Assembly (NCBI GenBank): GCA_030762895.1
Contig: JAUPTC010000075.1
Span: 1-64,000, forward strand
Source: Sophora flavescens
Taxonomy: Eukaryota; Streptophyta; Magnoliopsida; Fabales; Fabaceae
Length of the DNA: 64,000 bases
Reading direction: 5' to 3'
The notes under the pieces are model-generated. The model ran no database searches. It was not told where the DNA came from and saw nothing but the letters and a program-made list of their open reading frames with translations. Made by a program: the position numbers and the translations under genes. Positions 47,910-58,160 of this stretch are shown piece by piece (the stretch's first letter is position 1; every line of letters begins with the position of its first letter).

Positions 47910-48894
47910 TGATATGAGCCAGGGGGCAAGTCCAATTTCCAACAAGAATGATATGAGTCCAATGAAGACCATGGATCAAGAATCAAATCAAGGACTTGTG
48001 GGCCCATGACAAAAGTTAGACACAAGAAAGCCCAACAAGCTCTTAATTACATGGGCACTATTTTGATAGAAGCTAAGCCCAAGAATGAGACCAAATGGAT
48101 GGAGCCCCAATTGATGACCTATCTCATTCAACTAGAAGACCCATGATCATTTTCAAATGGGGCGTTGTTTCTAGTTATGAGTCCACTTAGTTGTTTTATT
48201 TTAATTCGATAAGTGTAATGGGTTATGTGTGTGTCCAAATTGGCTAAGTGTTGCAAATGGGTCAAGCCCACTTAAGTCCATGTTGCACGAATTTGGGAGC
48301 TTAGTAGGAGGAATTTTGGTTTGCATGCCAATAGTAACTCCTATAAGTTATTAGTTTATGTTTATTGTTTTGTTAATTATGTGGGAGTTACACTTTTAAT
48401 ATGAGAAGTAAAGTGTGGCAGCCACATAATGATGGTTGTGAGAGAATAATAAACTCATCATTAGAGGCTGAGGTTACAGGGAGGAATTAAAGGGAGTATT
48501 TAAGGACATGATTAGGCTGTTTATTGTGGGGGTTATGATCTCTTTTGGAAGCCAAAAAGTTGGCAGCTTCATACTCCATTTGTACACTCCATTTTCATGT
48601 TGAAATAACTTGGATGTTGAATTTGGATTGATTCCAATTGTGTGAAAAGAGTTTTCTCTCTTAGGTTCTTGGTTGAGCCAACTATTGTTCTTATCTCAAG
48701 AATCCAAGATTTCTTCGGCGAACTTCATAGGCTTATCAAACTCTCTAGTTTGTGGCGCCATACATCTCCTAATCTTCACCATTTTCATATTCTCTTCTTC
48801 CTATTTTGGTTCCAAAATTGGTTTCGCATTAACTTGTTAAGAATTCAACCAAATAGATCTTCAACAAGGCAACCTCACCATTTGGTTGTCATCA
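47910..48894 (+). repeat. Inverted arm: third array 2 LTR
   Basis: TGATATGAGCC at 47910 to TTGTCATCA at 48894. No PBS follows; the LTR is joined directly to integrase sequence. Confidence 0.75.
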
Positions 48895-49721
48895 TCTAGA
48901 TAGGTAAATATTCAATTTTTGTTGTGGTGGATAGATTTTCAAAGATGGCACACTTTTATCCTTTGCAAAAAAATCGATGATGCTTCTCATGTTGCTGATT
49001 TGTTCTTTAAAGAAGTGGTGAGACTTCATGGTCTCCCAAGGAGTATTGTAAGTGAGGGACACCAAGTTCCCCAAGTCACTTTTGGAGGACATTGTGGGGA
49101 AAATCTAGGTACAACTCTTCTCCACTACTTGCCATCCTCGAAACAGATGGGCAAAGCTGAAGTTGTGAATAGGACCTTTCTTCCCCTTTTAAGGGCAGTG
49201 ATTAAAAAGAATATTAAATCTTGGGAGGATTGTTTGCCCTCATGTGGAATTTGCTTATAATAGATTGTTCATAGTACTACTCTATATTCCTTTGAGGTAG
49301 TTTATGGATTTAACCCTTTAACTCCTCTTGATTTATGCCATTGCCTAACTCCTCGATTTTGAAGCATAAAGATGGTGGGGCCGAGTGGTGACTTTGTGAG
49401 GAAGTTCATGAGCAGTAAAAGTCCAAATTGAAAAGAGACCAAAAGCTATGCAAGAAACCAACAAAGGAAGGAGGAAGGTGGTCCTTGAACCCGGAGAGTT
49501 GGGTTTGGGTCCACATGAGAAAGGAAAAGGTTCCTTACCAAAGAAATCTAAACTTCAACCCAGAGGAGATGGGCCATTCCATGTAGTGGCCAAGATCAAT
49601 GAAAATGCATACAAGATAGACTTCCATGAGTATGGTGGGATTAGTGCAACTTTTAATGTGTGCTGATTTATCTCTTTTAGATGCAGGTGATGAAGATTTC
49701 AATTCGAGGTCGAATTCACTT
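48895..49721 (+). pseudogene. Integrase and pol 3' end fragment (autonomous type)
   Basis: Begins in the middle of integrase (IFVVVDRFSKMAHF), just after the first catalytic Asp region. Continues with VADLFFKEVVRLHGLPRSIVS, a damaged second catalytic segment (EGHQVPQ replaces the Asp-containing SDRD-like motif), AEVVNRTF with the catalytic Glu, and a C-terminal domain with DGPFHVVAKINENAYKID. Frameshifts and stops are frequent. It is homologous to 51913-52750 on the opposite strand. The direct joining to an LTR 3' end is non-homologous. Confidence 0.75.
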
Positions 49722-49736
49722 AAAGAAGGAGGGAGA
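49722..49736 (+). promoter_or_regulatory. Polypurine tract, autonomous-type plus-strand copy
   Basis: AAAGAAGGAGGGAGA directly before the LTR start TGATGTAAGCCC. Confidence 0.75.
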
Positions 49737-50254
49737 TGATGTAAGCCCAATGTATGTAGATTTGGATCAAGAAGCTGTTCAAGGTCTTGGTGGCCCATCA
49801 CAAAGAGCAAGAGCAAAGAAAGCCCAAGAAGCTCTAACTCATTAGTGGTCTCTTAATGGACATAAGTTCAAATGCACATGCAAGAAATGAAGACAATGAG
49901 CCCCGAGATAATCTTTGCTCATCGAGCCCGAAGCATGAAGAGGGGCATGCAAGTCCATTTTCTTTTATTTTCAATAAGTGTAATGGTTGGTGTTTTAGGC
50001 CCAATTAATTAGTGATATTTTTGGGATTGTTCACTAATTACCATGATGTACACAAGTTTATTGGGGAGATCTTAGTGGGAGGAATCTTTACTTGCATGCT
50101 ACAAGAACTCCTAAACTAGTGTTTGTATTTTGAATAAATTGTATAATTATAGGGGTTACACTTTTAATGTGAGAAGCCAAGTGTAACCACCACATAATTA
50201 GGGGATAAAGAGTCAAGAAGAGGGGGGGGGGGGGGGCTAACCTTCATAGTCTTA
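49737..50254 (+). repeat. Autonomous-type LTR, 5' half (plus strand)
   Basis: Starts TGATGTAAGCCCAATG. Stops at CTTCATAGTCTTA, where the sequence passes directly into a minus-strand LTR end. A G-run of 14 lies at about 50223-50236. The missing half of this LTR is found, inverted, at 56910-57399. Confidence 0.75.
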
Positions 50255-51897
50255 TGATGACAACCAAATGATGAGGTTGCTTTGATGATCTTTTTGGTTG
50301 AATTTTTAACACAAATTCGTGTAACACTTTGTAACCAAGATTATAAAGTGAAGAAATAAAGAAAATGGATGAGTAAGAAGATGATGATGGCGCCACAAAA
50401 CAAGAAGTTTTGATAAGCCAAGTGAGGGTCGCCACAAGAATCTTGGATTCTTGATGAGAACAATAGTTTGGTTCAACCAAGAACCTAGGAGAACAAAATT
50501 CTCACAAAATGGATTTGATCCAAAATTAACATCAAAGTTACCATTTCCAGGTGTTTGTCACAATTACATATAGTTAGGCAGCCAAACAAAATGATGAGGT
50601 TGCCTTTGATGATCTTTTTTTGGTTGAATTTTTAACACAAATTCGTGTAACACTTTGTAACCAAGATTATAAAGTGAAGAAATAAAGAAAATGGATGAGT
50701 AAGAAGATGATGATGACGCCACAAAACAAGAGTTTTGATAAGCCAAGTGAGGGTCGCCACAAGAACGTGGATTCTTGATGAGAACAATAGTTTGGTTCAA
50801 CCAAGAACCTAGGAGAACAAAATTCTCACAAATGGATTTGATCCAAAATTAACATCAAAGTTACCATTTCGGTGTTTGTCACAAATTACATATAGTTGAA
50901 GCACCAAACCAAATGATGAGGTTGCCTTGATGATCTTTTTTTGGTTGAATTTTTAACACAAATTCATGTAACACTTTGTAACCAAGATTATAAAGTGAAG
51001 AAATAAAGAAAATGGATGAGTAAGAAGATGATGATGGCGCCCACAAAACAAGAGTTTTGATAAGCCAAGTGAGGGTCGCCACAAGAATCTTGGATTCTTG
51101 ATGAGAACAATAGTTTGGTTCAACCAAGAACCTAGGAGAACAAAATTCTCACAAAATGGATTTGATCCAAAATTAACATCAAAGTTACCATTTCAGGTGT
51201 TTGTCACAAATTACATATAGTTGGGCAGCCAAATTTTGGGGCTTCCAAAACTAAACCATAACCCCCACTTAATTGGCCTAATTCATGACCTTAAACACTC
51301 ACTTATTCCCACTTAACCCAGTCATCATAACATGAGTTAATTTGCCTAAAAACCCTCATAATGTAGCCACCAAATCATTCAACTCAGCCATAAGACTATG
51401 AAGGTCTACCCCCCCCCCCCTCTTCTTGACTCTTCATCCCCTATTATGTGGTGGTTACACTTGCTCTCACATTAAAAGTGTAACCCCCATAATTTATACA
51501 ATTTATCAAAATATCAACACACTAGTTTAGGAGTTCTTATAGCATGCAAGCTAAAGATTCCTCCCACTAAGACAAATTCGTTTTCCATCATGGATTACAA
51601 GTGGGCTGCCCCAAAACATCACTTAGTAATTGGGCTCACCATAAAAACCCATTTACACTTATTGAATTAAAAGAAAAATGGACTTGCATGCCCTCTTCAT
51701 GCTTCTTGGGCTTGGATGAGCAAAGTTATTATCTTGGGCTCATTGTCTTCATTATGCATGTGCATTTGGGCTTATGTCCATTAAGAGCACCACCAATTGA
51801 GTTAGAGCTTGGGCTTTCTTTGCCCTTGCTTCTGTCATTGGGCCACCAAGACCTTGAATAGCCTTGATCCAAATCGGTCTCCATTGGGCTTACATCA
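50255..51897 (-). repeat. Autonomous element 3' LTR with internal triplication
   Basis: 1,643 bp, LTR start at 51897 (TGATGTAAGCCC on the minus strand) and end at 50255. It is about 600 bp longer than expected because its 3' portion is present three times (50262-50585, 50586-50905, 50906-51236). A C-run lies at about 51407-51420. Confidence 0.75.
50262..51236 (-). repeat. Tandem triplication inside the LTR (about 325-bp units)
   Basis: Three head-to-tail copies, each from ATGATGAGGTTGC to a TATAGTT...GCAGCCAAA-like end. Each has the CAAGAATC..GATTCTTG hairpin and GGCGCC-type block, with differences such as GACGCC in copy 2 and GGCGCCC in copy 3. Confidence 0.8.
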
Positions 51898-51912
51898 TCT
51901 CCTCCTTCTTTA
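51898..51912 (-). promoter_or_regulatory. Polypurine tract of autonomous element
   Basis: TAAAGAAGGAGGAGA on the minus strand, next to LTR start 51897. Preceded by the GAATTC-containing end of pol, as in arrays 1 and 2. Confidence 0.75.
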
Positions 51913-53159
51913 AGTGAATTCGAATTCAATTGAAATCTTCATCACCTACATCAAAAAGAGATAAATCAGCCACATTAAAAGTTGCACTAATCCCACCATA
52001 CTCACCAGGAAGATCCATCTTGTATGCATAATCATTGATCTTGGCCACCACTTGAATGGCCCATCTCTCTTGGTTGAAGTTTAGATTTCCTTTGGGAAGG
52101 AAACCTTTCCTTTCTCATGTGTACCAAACCCAATCTCCGGATTCAAACACCACCTTCCTCCTCCCTTTGTTGGCTTCAGCTTAACATAACTTTCTCTGTC
52201 CTCTTTTCAATTTGTGCCTTCACTTGCTCATGTAACTTCCTCACATATTCCGCTTTAGCCCTGCCATCTTTATGCTTTAAAATTGAAGTGTTAGGCAATG
52301 GCAATAAATCAAGAGGAGTTAAAGGGTTAAATCCATAAACAACCTCAAAGGAGAATATCGAGTAGTACTATGAACAACCCTATTATATGCAAATTCCACA
52401 TGAGGCAAACAATCCTCCCAAGACTTAATATTCTTTTTAATCACGGCCCTTAAAAGGGAAGAAAGTGTCCTATTCACAACTTCAGTTTGCCCATCTGTTT
52501 GAGGATGGCAAGTAAAGGAGAAGAGAAGCTTTATACCTATCTTTCCCCATAATGTCCTCCAAAAGTGACTTAGGAACTTGGTGTCCCTATCACTTACAAT
52601 ACTCCTTGGGAGACCATGAAGTCTCACCACTTCTTTAAAGACAAATCAAGAACATGACAAGCATCATCAATTTTTTTGCAGGGATAAAGTGTGCCATCTT
52701 TGAAAATCTATCCACCACAACAAAAATTGAATCTTTACCATTCCTAGATCTATGCAATCCCACAACAAAGTCCATAGACAAGTCAATCCAAGGAAAATCA
52801 GGAATAGGTAAAGGAGTGTAAAGTCCATGAGGCATTACTTTAGATTTTGATTTTCTACACACAATGCATTTTTCACAATATTTTTGCACATCATGATTTA
52901 TGTGAGGCCAATAAAAATGTTCATGCAACATGTCTAAAGTCTTTTGAACCCCAAAATGCCCCATTAAACCTCCTTAATGCGCCTCCTTCAAAAGTAAGTC
53001 CCTTATGGAACTTTTAGGCACACATAATCTTTTTTCTTTGAATAAAAACCCTTGGTGCCTAAAATATCCATTTTGGGCTGAATGCACACAATTAGCCAAG
53101 ATATTTGAAAAGTCCTTATCATGCTCATACAAATCCTTAATGCATTCAAGTCCAAACAA
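51913..53159 (-). pseudogene. Integrase and C-terminal pol, broken
   Basis: Minus-strand order: linker and zinc-binding region (52635-53159) with a stop codon directly after LLLKEAH and then MGHFGVQKTLDML...CEKCIVC. The catalytic core begins with IDLSMDFVVGL (first Asp); a frameshift near 52640 follows, then VSDRDTKFLSHFW (second Asp) and QTDGQTEVVNRTL (Glu), open at 52319-52630. After another frameshift comes a decayed C-terminal domain (KSKLQPR..., NVADLSLF-like). Integrase would join element DNA to the target; this copy cannot. Confidence 0.8.
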
Positions 53160-54480
53160 TTTTGTTTCAAGGGTAGAAAGTAAAGCATATCTTCTTGAAA
53201 GTGAATCCGCACAACATTGGCCTTACCCTTTTTGTGTTTCACCACATATGGAAATTGTTCAAGAAATTCAACCCACTTTGCATGCCTTTTTATTTAACTT
53301 TCCTTGCCCTTTCAAATATTTCAAAGACTCATGGTCACTATGAATCACAAACTCTTTGGGCAAAAGATAGTGTTGCCAAGTTTGCAAAGCTTTACAAAGG
53401 CATACAATTCCTTATCATAGGTGGGATAATTAAGGGAAGCTACACTTAATTTCTCACTAAAATAAGCAATTGGATGCCCCTCTTGCATCAAAACAGCCCC
53501 AACACCAACATTAGAAGCATCACATTCAATCTCAAAAGATTTAGCAAAATTAGGCAAAACAAGTATTGGTGCATGGGTGAGTTTTTCTTTAAGATCCTTA
53601 AAAGCATGCTCTTGTTTTTCCCCCCACTTAAATCCCACATTCTTTTTGACAATTTCATTAAGAGGTGCAGCCAAAGTACTAAAATCCTTAACAATCCTCC
53701 TATAGAAACTAGCCAAACCATGAAAACTTCTTACATCACTCACATTTTTGGGGTTGGCCAATCTTGAATGGCCTTAACTTTCTCTTGGTCCACATGGACC
53801 CCTTTTGCATTTATCACAAAACCAAGGAATTTCACATGGTCCACACAAAAAGTGCATATTTCCAAATTTGCTTACAATTTTTCCCTTCTTAATACAAGTA
53901 AAACAATCCTTAAATGTTCAAGGTGATCATCTAAGTTTTTACTATATATTAAGATATCATCAAAATACACCACAACAAACTTGCCTAAAAAATCTCTTAG
54001 AACATGGTTCATGAGTCTCATAAAAGTGCTAGGTGCAATTGTTAACCCCAAAGGCATTACTAACCATTCATACAATCCATATTTTGTTTTAAAGGCATTT
54101 TTCCATTCATCCCCTTCCCTAATTCTAATTTGATGATACCCACTTTTTAAGTCAATTTTAGAAAATAGGCATGCACCATACAATTCATCAAGCAAATCAT
54201 CAAGCCTAGGGATAGGATGTCTATATTTAATTGTGATGTTATTCACAGCCCTACAATCTGTGCACATCCTCCACTTACCATCCTTTTTGGTACCAAAATT
54301 ACCGCACCGCACATGGGCTCATACTTTCTTGAACCCACCCTTTTGCATCAACTCCTCCACTTGGGTTTGAATCTCCTTAGTCTCTTGAGGGTTACTCCTA
54401 TAGGCTGGCCTATTGGGCAATGATGCACCCGTAATGAGATCAATATGGTGCTCAATCCTCTTAGAGATGGAAGCCCGTGT
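53160..54480 (-). pseudogene. Reverse transcriptase and RNase H, broken
   Basis: RT begins near 54470 (RIEHHIDLITGASLPNRPAYR). A short deletion and frameshift near 54315 remove the usual VPVLLVPKK segment. The palm core is open at 53872-54312 with FSKIDLKSGYHQIRI and the catalytic YFDDILIYSK. After a frameshift, the connection and RNase H follow at 53345-53761 (FHGLASFYRR, FEIECDASNVGVGAVLMQEG with the first RNase H Asp, YPTYDKELYA with Glu). A further frameshift cuts the RNase H end, leaving KHKKGKANVV near 53230. Confidence 0.85.
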
Positions 54481-54830
54481 GGTACTTCCTTTGGAAAAAC
54501 ATCTCCAAATTCCTGCAAAGATTTTTAACACCACTAGACAAAGAGATATCATTAGAGGCATTAGAATATAAACAAAATTCCCTACAATAAAGTATGTATA
54601 GGGGCTGCCTTGAGACCAATGCACTTTTTACCTCACTCTTTGTTGCAAAATAGCTCTCTTTTCCTCTTTTGCATCCTCTATTTTCTCACTTTTTTCTCAT
54701 AATTTTTCTTTATTTTTTCATCATTCTTTTCCTCAATTTTTTCTCTCCTTCTCCTTCTTTTCTCTCTTGCCCTTTTTTTCTCTCATTCTTATTTGATCCT
54801 CACTAACTTGCTTTGGAGACAAAGGAGAAA
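54481..54830 (-). pseudogene. Protease-RT linker, low-complexity region
   Basis: Lys/Glu-rich remnant (CT-rich on the plus strand, 54650-54790) followed by an SRQP-like and SNASNDISLSSGV segment, closely related to the middle of the array ORFs. This shows where the array units' coding sequence came from. Confidence 0.6.
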
Positions 54831-55226
54831 GAATGACCTTTCGGTCTTGATACATGAAGGTAAACTTATTTGAGAACCCATCATGGATGGCCCTTTGTCA
54901 TATTGCCAAGGCCTTCCCAACAACATATGGCTTGCCTCCATAGGCACCACATTTCAAAGTACACAATCTTCATACTTTCCAATTGAGAATGGATCCTCTA
55001 CTTGTTTGTTCACAACCATTTCCCCAACCTCACTTAGCCATTTAAGCCTATATGGCCTTGGATGTGCCTTAGTAACAAGATTCAATTTGGACACCAATCT
55101 AGTGCTTACAACTCCCACCATCAATGATTAGAGAACATACATTTCCTTGAATTAGACATCTAGAATGAAAGATATTCTCCCTTTGGCTTGCTTCATGATC
55201 CTTCACTTGACTTCCCAAAAGCCTCC
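54831..55226 (-). pseudogene. Retroviral-type aspartic protease, broken
   Basis: SLIIDGGS-C near 55105-55130 is the active-site segment (DGG in place of the common DSG/DTG, as in many plant gypsy elements). Downstream, a frame containing LGRPWQYDKGP-like residues continues after a frameshift near 55100. It would cleave the gag-pol polyprotein if intact. Confidence 0.65.
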
Positions 55227-56299
55227 TCACCATGAGTAAATCACCATCCGGCATGAACACATCTCCTTCACTTTCCTCTCCACTTGAAGCCTCGGATTGA
55301 GATACCACTTCCCATTCATGGACAACACCATGGTTCTCTTTGTTGGACATTGGGATGCTATGTGTCCATGGCCTAAGCATTTGAAACATTTTACATCACG
55401 GCTCCTAGAGTTTGTCTCCATGGGTTTCTTTCCTTGTATGTTGCTCACGGCCTCCTTGGTGGGTGCACCCTCCTTCTTTTGCTTGTCCTTCCAATTTGAG
55501 GATGGAAATTTGGAAGTTGAAGAAGAAGAATATTTAGACTTCCTCCTCTTAATTTGTTGCTCCACCTTAATGGCTTGTTGGACCAAATCTTCAAGCTCCA
55601 CATAAGGTTGCAACTCCACTATGTCTTGGATATCTTGATTCAAGCCATGTAGGAATCTTGCCATGGTAGCCTCCCCTATCCTCTTGAAAATTTGACCTAA
55701 GTAAGGCCAACTCCATCTCCTTGAAATATTGATCAACGCTTTTGGTCCCTTGGGTAAGCCTTTGTAATTTGTTGTGAATGTCCCTTTGATAATGATTTGG
55801 GACAAACCTCTTCCTCATGACAAATTTCATCTCCTCCCAAGTGTCTATGGGCTCTCATCCATGTCTCCTCCTTTCTTTTTGTAGTTGGTCCCACCACACA
55901 AGGGCATATTCCTTGAACTCAAGGGCGGCTACATGTCACCTTCTTGCTTTCATTGTATGAATTACAATCATAGACTTGTTCTATTTTTAGCTCCCACTCC
56001 AAGTAAGCCTGCGGATCATTCTTCCCAATAAAGGAAGGAACTTTGATTTTGACCCCTTCAAGTCCTCTATCACGTCTGTCTCCCCTATGTCCTCCTCCTC
56101 TATGTCGCCCTCCTCTAGGCCTTCCTCTTTCACTATCATAGTTACTTGAATCGTCATGGTGTAGGTTAGCAAGTTGTCTCTCATAATTGGCTTGCATTTG
56201 CTCCATTTGTCTTTGAAGAGCTTGGACTTGATTGGCCATCCTAGCTTGAAGAGTGGCTGACCTTGGAGATAATGGTGGACTATCCTCATTGTTGGCCAT
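55227..56299 (-). pseudogene. gag, broken by frameshifts
   Basis: Starts MANNEDSPPLSP at 56299, with a Gln-rich coiled coil (QALQRQMEQMQ) and an Arg/Gly-rich stretch. The capsid domain runs from VKIKVPSFIGKNDPQAYLEWE to a frameshift near 55925, continues as MKFVMRKRFVPNHYQRDIHNKLQRLTQG, shifts again near 55680, then EATMARFLHGLNQDI and a CCHC zinc knuckle (CFKCLGHGHIASQC) near 55350-55400. Gag forms the particle and binds RNA. The first half is homologous to the gag-only element protein. Confidence 0.85.
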
Positions 56300-56895
56300 G
56301 ATTTGAGTAGAAGAGTTTGTGTTTCCTCACTACACTCCCTCACTAGTTCACACAATGGATTTTTTTTCACTCTTTTGGCTTTTTCAACACAAAAATGTAT
56401 TTTGGACACTCTTGCCTTTTTCCTCTCAAATGTTCTCCTTTAGTTCTTAGAAGAGTCAAACACAAAAACCACACAAAAATCCAAAAAAATTCAAGTAACA
56501 AAAATCACAAAACTTATCAAAACAAAGGAAACAAAAGGAAATGCTAGAAAGGCAAAGCTTTGGAAATAAGAACAAGGAAGAAGGGAAATATTTTCTTTCT
56601 TTTTTTTTTCAAGAACACAAATTGCTCAAATAGACTTTTCTCTTCCTTTTTTTTTCAAGATTTCATGCACAATTTTTTTTTTTTATAATTTGTGCAAATC
56701 TTTTTTTTTTCAAACTTTGAAGAAGAGAACCACACTTGAAAACTTGTTTTTGAGCAAGAACAACAACCACGGAATTTCCCTTCACAAATAGATTCAAAGT
56801 GTTTTTTTTTTTTGTTGTGTTTTTGGGTTTAAAAGAAGAAATGAAGAAAGGTAGAAGAAGAAGAACAAAACTCAGAAAATTCAACCAAAGCCTAA
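56300..56895 (-). other. Leader of autonomous element
   Basis: About 600 bp between gag and PBS, with many T-runs on the plus strand. It matches leaders of array units and of the gag-only element, including the TTTTTCCACACAAGATG-like stretch in variant form. No open frame of note. Confidence 0.6.
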
Positions 56896-56907
56896 GCTTT
56901 GATACCA
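56896..56907 (-). promoter_or_regulatory. Primer-binding site of autonomous element
   Basis: TGGTATCAAAGC on the minus strand, two bases from the LTR end at 56910. Identical to the sites in the non-autonomous families. Confidence 0.8.
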
Positions 56908-56909
56908 CT

Positions 56910-57399
56910 TGATGACAACCAAATGGTGAGGTTGCCTTTGATGATCTTTTTGGTTGAATTTTTAACACAAATTCGTGTAACACTTTGTAACAAAGATTAA
57001 AGTGAAGAAAGAAAGAAAATGGATGAGTAAGAAGATGATGATGGCGCCACAAAACAAGAGTTTTGATAAGCCAAGTGAGGTTCGCCACAAGAATCTCGGA
57101 TTCTTGATGAGAACAATAGTTTGGTTCAACCAAGAACCTAGGAGAACAAAATTCTCACAAAATGGATTTGATCCAAGAATAACATCAAAGTTACCATTTC
57201 ATGTGTTTGTCACAAATTACATATAGTTGAGCAGCCAACTTTTGGCTTCCAAAACCAAACCATAACCCCCACTTAATTGGCCTAATTCATGACCTTAAAC
57301 ACTCACTTATTCCCACTTAACTCAGCCATCATAACATGAGTTAATTTGCCTAAAAACCCTCATAATGTAGCCACCAAATCATTCAACTCAGCCATAAGA
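56910..57399 (-). repeat. Autonomous element 5' LTR, 3' half only
   Basis: Covers the U5-side half of the LTR, from GGTTGTCATCA (minus strand) to CTTATGGCTGAG, and ends at the same LTR position where the plus-strand copy at 49737-50254 stops. The two halves together would make one LTR of about 1.0 kb. Confidence 0.75.
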
Positions 57400-57769
57400 T
57401 GATGTAAGCCCAATGGAGACCGATTTGGATCAAGAAGCTATTCAAGGTCTTGGTGGCCCAATGACAAGAGCAAGGGCAAAGAAAGCCCAAGAAGCTCTAA
57501 CTCAATCGGTGGTGCTCTTAATGGACATAAGCCCAAATGCACATGCAAGTAATGAAGACAATGAGCCCAAGATAATAACTTTGCTCATCCAAGCCCAAGA
57601 AGCATGAAGAGGGCATGCAAGTCCATTTTTCTTTTAATTCAATAAGTGTAAATGGGTTTTATGAGTGAGCCCAATTACTAAGTGATGTTTTGGGGCAGCC
57701 CACGAATTTGTGTTAAAAATTCAACCAAAAAGATCATCAAAGGCAACCTCACCATTTGGGTTGTCATCA
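57400..57769 (+). repeat. Autonomous-type LTR with internal deletion (plus strand)
   Basis: TGATGTAAGCCC at 57400 to GTTGTCATCA at 57769. About 640 bp are missing at a junction near 57702 (GGCAGCCCA to CGAATTTGTG). The first part encodes an open tail METDLDQEAIQGLGG... with TRARAKKAQEAL, the pol C-terminus inside the LTR. Confidence 0.75.
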
Positions 57770-58160
57770 GAATAAGTGAGTGTTTAAGGTCATGAATTAG
57801 GCCAATTAAGTGAGGGTTATGGTTTGGTTTTGGAAGCCAAAAGTTGGCTGCCCAACTATATGTAATTTGTGACAAACACATGAAATGGTAACTTTGATGT
57901 TATTTTTGGATCAAATCCATTTTGTGAGAATTTTGTTCTCCTAGGTTCTTGGTTGAACCAAACTATTGTTCTCATCAAGAATCCAAGATTCTTGTGGCTT
58001 AACCTCACTTGGCTTATCAAAACTCTTGTTTTGTGGTGCCATCATCATCTTCTTACTCATCCATTTTCTTTCTTTCTTCACTTTAATCTTGGTTACAAAG
58101 TGTTACACGAATTTGTGTTAAAAATTCAACCAAAAAAGATCATCAAAGGCAACCTCACCA
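57770..58160 (+). repeat. Autonomous-type LTR 3' fragment (plus strand)
   Basis: LTR sequence from AATAAGTGAGTG to GGCAACCTCACC, lacking its last ~20 bp at the minisatellite junction. Includes the CAAGAATCCAAGATTCTTG hairpin. Confidence 0.75.

Larger units (their letters stand above)
50255..57399 (-). mobile_element. Decayed autonomous Ty3/gypsy element, CRM-like chromovirus
   Basis: Minus-strand element with order 5' LTR part (56910-57399), PBS, leader, gag, protease, RT-RNase H, integrase, polypurine tract and 3' LTR (50255-51897). The pol order RT-RH-IN is that of Ty3/gypsy. The zinc knuckle, IDGGS protease site, YFDDIL RT site and MDFVVGL/FVVVDRFSKMAHF integrase wording resemble plant CRM-lineage elements; I see no separate chromodomain. 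Every coding module is broken. Placement and orientation suggest an inverted segment of a plus-strand element. Confidence 0.8.

Noticed and set aside
1644..58160. Host protein-coding genes or tRNA genes among the elements
   Set aside because: Every stretch could be assigned to LTR, leader, gag-pol remnant or tandem repeat. The only tRNA-like matches are primer-binding sites.
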